Assembly: GCA_020086605.1 (NCBI GenBank)
Contig: JACBWW010000028.1
Coordinates: forward strand, 10,304,858-10,368,857
Direction: 5' to 3'
Length of the DNA stretch: 64,000 nt
Origin: Lanius collurio
Lineage: Eukaryota > Chordata > Aves > Passeriformes > Laniidae
This document shows positions 60,501 through 64,000 of this stretch, piece by piece. Made by a program: the position numbers and the translations under genes. Numbering within the stretch: position 1 is the stretch's first letter; the number at the start of each line of letters is the position of its first letter. The notes below the pieces were generated by a model that saw only the letters and a list, made by a program, of their open reading frames with translations, made no database searches and was not told the origin of the DNA.

Positions 60501-62104
60501 AATAAAAACTGTTAAGTTAGACATAGAAACTGACATCTTTTTGTCAGTCACTGTAAGTGTCCCGGCACCCTGCTGAATTGAAAAGGACAATGGTACTTGT
60601 CTTCTTTCTCAGAAAGCTCTCTGCTATGCTACAGCCACATTCAACACCCTAGGGCCTTGCCTGGAGGTGTGAGCAGAGCCAAGCTCAGAGTGTAGGTGAA
60701 TGAAATAGCTGTATTTGCATGTAACTGTGTGCATATAGGATCATGTGTATGGGATTTGTTGTGTTCTTTTATCTTATGCAGTTTTTACAGGCAGATTAGC
60801 ACACATATGAAACTCTTGGGAGTGTAGCTTGGTCTCCAACTGCTACCAATGCTAAGATCATGGAAATAATCTCTCTAAGCAAACAAACAAAGAAACCAAC
60901 AAAACAAGAAACACGCCCAAAAATCTCACCCAAACAAACAAAATCAAAGCTGAAAAAGCTAACAAAATTTTCTGATTAATTTTTTGCATTTTATGAATAC
61001 GTAGCAGGATAATGCAGTAGCAGAAAAAAATTTTAGAAGGGAATGCACAAAGGCAAGCTAAATTTGGAAATCAGTAAAGAGACAAATCCTATGATGGTAT
61101 TTTTGGCAGACTCTTGTAGTGTAGAAATGCACTTTGAGGTTACTCAGCCATTACCATCTATGTTTAATTGTTCCTTTGATAAAGAATTTCTGGTACATTA
61201 AGTGACTGTTTTAGACAGTGCAAGAATATTATTTTTCTTATCTCATTGTTACAAAAAAGGATGATGTCAGGAAGTTAGTCTTTCTACACTCCTTGCCCTT
61301 TAACACCATGTTAACAACAAAGGTGTCTGACAATACTGTGTGGTGTGTTTACTCACCTTGAATGAAACTACTATGGTCGTTTGTCTCACTGAATTTTAAG
61401 TGGTCAGATTTGTGCAAAATAACATTAAATATTTTATGTATTTTGCATAAGAGGAATAAAAATACATGCTGTAAAAATATGAAGGTTGATACACTATTAC
61501 TGCTACAGCATATTGACACATGCCCCAATATTGATATTGTGATTAACTGCTGAGTATTTAAAAGAAATCTTGTAAGGATATATATTATGGTGGTCTCAAA
61601 ATAACAAAAGCTTTATTAACAGAAATGCTTTTTACATCAGTTTACTGGGTTGCTGCATAGCTTTTAATTTTTAAACTCTACCAGAAAAATGAAAACATAA
61701 AACTTCCTACACTGAGATTTTGCGTTAGCAGTATTCACTAGAAGATGTGGTGCCCATTTATACACACCATATTTTTTAGTAAGATTATAATGTTATATCA
61801 TTCTTAGTTTCCTGCAGAAAAACAGAATTAATTAGACATCCTTATTAAGAGGACTCCATATGATGACTCCATAGTTTACAGCTCAAAAATCTGCTTAGTG
61901 TCATCTTTAATGCTGATTTTTTGACCATCCAGACACAGACAAACAAAATTTCAGCTTCAAATCTGATTAATGAAATTCAGAATAATAACCAAGGAGGATA
62001 AGATTTCCTCATGCTGATGATCTAATTCTGATTGTAGTTTGGTCTAAAGCCAGAAGTGTCATTCACTTTTTATATCTTCCTAACGAGTGAGAATTTTTCT
62101 TATG

Positions 62105-62140
62105 TTTTGAAACATTGAAACATATTTCAGTGTTTCAAAA
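62105..62140. repeat. Near-perfect hairpin, 16-bp arms
   Basis: Arms ttttgaaacattgaaa and tttcagtgtttcaaaa pair with one mismatch around the 4-base loop cata. Confidence 0.85.
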
Positions 62141-63045
62141 AAAAAAGTAGGATTTAAAATTAACTCCCTTATAGAGCAGATTTTGCTTGTATTTCTAGGA
62201 ATATAAATTCTGAAAGTGGGAATCCCAGAACTTGAATATTTGTCAAAAAACTACTATTTCCTAGACAACAGTAATCCTTTCTGAAGTCCAAAATGTGTGA
62301 ACTTTTTTTCTCAATTTCATTCAAAATCTGGAAACTTTTGCATTGATATCAATAATAGAAAGTATGCAAGTATTGTAAATGTGGACTACACCTCAGAAAA
62401 AAAATAGAACTCAGTTACAAAACATAGCTCTGTAAAATTCCCTGTTCTGATTGGAAATAGGTCCTTACATACAACATTTTTCTCTTCATATATATTGTTG
62501 TGATAATGTGTTCATCTGTGCTTGTAATGGGTTCAGGGTTTTTATGATTTCTATGAGATTGAAACATGAAAATCTCCAACTATAGAATTTTTTTCATTAT
62601 AAAGAATTTATATTTTCCTAAAATATGTCTGGATTTACTGTGTTATTTTAAGTGAAAAGGTCATACAAAGTCAGTGTGTTTTCAGTTTTTTGTAATTAGT
62701 TGTAACTGGAGGTATTATTCTTTCATTTTAGGAACAAAACCAGGCATTTAACAATGAACTCTTTTAAACTACTTCATTTTGTTGGTCATGTGCAGGGAGG
62801 GAAATGTCATACTGCAAGAATACAGAAAAGATTAATTACCCACAGTCACAGGATATGTCAATTGCATTGGGAGAAATAAAAAAATTATATTTATTATCTA
62901 TAACACTCTTCCTAGTCCTTTGCTTCATTTTCAAACTCATTGTTCACCTTGAAAAAAGCTGGAGTTGGAAGTAGTTCTGGATTTTTTTATTGCATTCACA
63001 ACAGTAAAAAAAAAAGTAATTTTTATATGACTCACAGAAAGCCAT

Positions 63046-63068
63046 ATGTGTGTGTGTGTGTGTGTGTT
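63046..63068. repeat. (TG)n microsatellite
   Basis: About ten tg units. Confidence 0.9.
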
Positions 63069-63861
63069 GTGCAGGATTAAAATGTTTAGCAAGCCTTAAA
63101 CAATAAATATATATATCTTTTTCCACTTCTTAACAAAATAAATAAGGGTGAATGAATAGAGGAAATCTGTTCCCTTCTAACATTTAAAATGAGTCTCTGA
63201 GTGGAAATAAATAGGAATATTTGGTAAAGGTTTTTGTAGAGGAAGAGCAATGCTCCAACATTTACATTACAAAAATGGACCAAAGAGTAACAAATATGAG
63301 AAGTGGATGGTGGGCATGCTAGAATGAAGGAGGGATCTTTCAAAAACTAAATTTTAAACTGCATCCAAGAATGGTACAGAAATTGGCAAAAATGTTTTTA
63401 AAGTCAATTTTGATTAAGGTTCCAATAAACAGTTCTTGCAATTTTTGGAGGTTCAGACTGGATATAAGGTGGATGCTTGCCATGTAAATGAATTATTCAT
63501 GTTTAAGAAGGGTATCTTGGCATAAACATTGGGTTCTGTCTCAACCACGCTGCATAGGCGGCTGGAATGAGTGAGTCATTGCATTTCTACTTGAAAAAAA
63601 GGTTATGCTTCATGTCGTAGGGCTAACAGAAAACTTTTAGCTAAATGATGGACAAAATAGGGTTTTTTTGCAGTGTTTATGTAGGCCAGCCCTGATGAGG
63701 CTCATAATGAGGTATATGGTTTAAGGAAAATGGGCACATTTAAGTTATTAATCAAAATGTAAAGAATTACTGCAGACACTAAACAAGGATTTACATGTTT
63801 GCCAGCCTTTAGAGAACTGGTACACTTTCATCTGCTGTGATTGACAAACATTCCTCTTCAG

Positions 63862-63958
63862 GACAGTGAGAAAAAAAGACAGTCAAGGCCAGAGGGAACC
63901 ATTAAGAAGTGCTTCAGAGCAAGAGATGAAGATGAGATGTTTGATACAGAAGAAACAG
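63862..63958 (+). CDS. Weak candidate internal exon
   Basis: A 97-bp stretch is preceded by a fair acceptor (acattcctcttcag, ending at 63861) and followed by a donor (cag|gtaatt at 63959). One frame reads DSEKKRQSRPEG and then CFRARDEDEMFDTEET, charged and open throughout. A second frame is also open, so openness alone is weak evidence. No start, stop or neighbouring exon is visible, and I do not recognise the protein. If real, it would be an internal exon of a plus-strand gene continuing to the right of the window. It could equally be chance. Confidence 0.2.
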
Positions 63959-64000
63959 GTAATTATTGTTAGAACTCTTTTCTCTTTCAAATGAGTTTTC

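Larger units (their letters stand above)
45646..63045. other. Long AT-rich non-coding stretch
   Basis: Seventeen kilobases without a recognised gene, RNA or transposon. Local features are hairpins at 46672-46707, 48522-48547 and 62105-62140, poly-T runs (near 48810-48830 and 51731-51747) and an A/C-rich run at 60880-60945. Open frames are short and lack family signatures. The low repeat content over such a length is compatible with a gene desert or long intron. Confidence 0.55.

Noticed and set aside
1..64000. tRNA, rRNA, CRISPR arrays or bacterial operon structure
   Set aside because: None seen. The repeats present are transposons, microsatellites and LTRs.

Overview
The window is a stretch of vertebrate nuclear DNA, almost certainly from a bird. 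The evidence is several CR1-type LINE copies, LTRs that resemble widespread avian ERV-L-like LTR families, and a gammaretrovirus-type provirus. There are no bacterial operons, rRNA, tRNA or CRISPR arrays. Most of the 64 kb is AT-rich, non-coding DNA, as in an intergenic desert or a very long intron. I recognise no host protein gene. One weak 97-bp exon candidate lies at the right edge (63862-63958).

Left part (1-16350): a minus-strand solo LTR (76-672) abuts or sits in an old minus-strand CR1 LINE (about 680-2900) that still shows endonuclease and reverse transcriptase signatures. A second, plus-strand CR1 lies at about 9480-11115. A TATA-containing promoter-like or LTR-like segment lies near 15780-16240.

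Centre (16357-31010): this is the richest region. An old LTR fragment has been split twice. ERV-2 (16454-19893) is a 3.4-kb internally deleted minus-strand provirus with 342- and 422-bp LTRs, a 6-bp target duplication (ggattg), a gag matrix remnant and integrase remnants of class II (alpha/betaretrovirus-like) type. Only 52 bp away lies ERV-1 (19946-30932), an almost complete 11-kb minus-strand provirus. It has 555-bp LTRs about 97% identical to each other, a 5-bp target duplication (ttcac), a proline-tRNA-like primer site, a polypurine tract, gag, pro-pol and env.

ERV-1 gag and pro-pol share one reading frame separated by an amber codon, the gammaretroviral readthrough layout. Env would come from a spliced RNA, and a consensus donor (30164/30163) and acceptor (22626/22625) are both visible. 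Gag carries one in-frame premature stop and env carries one. Pol carries four stops and two frameshifts, so this copy looks non-coding for a working virus. It has an unusually long leader of about 2.1 kb, with YY1-like motifs and imperfect tandem repeats. Its env has a CX7CC transmembrane motif instead of the usual CX6CC.

Right part (31010-64000): mostly unannotated AT-rich DNA with a decayed minus-strand ERV-L-like LTR (38607-39195), three short CR1 3' fragments (39862, 40802 and 45533), microsatellites and four long perfect or near-perfect hairpins. All calls were made by eye, without database searches.
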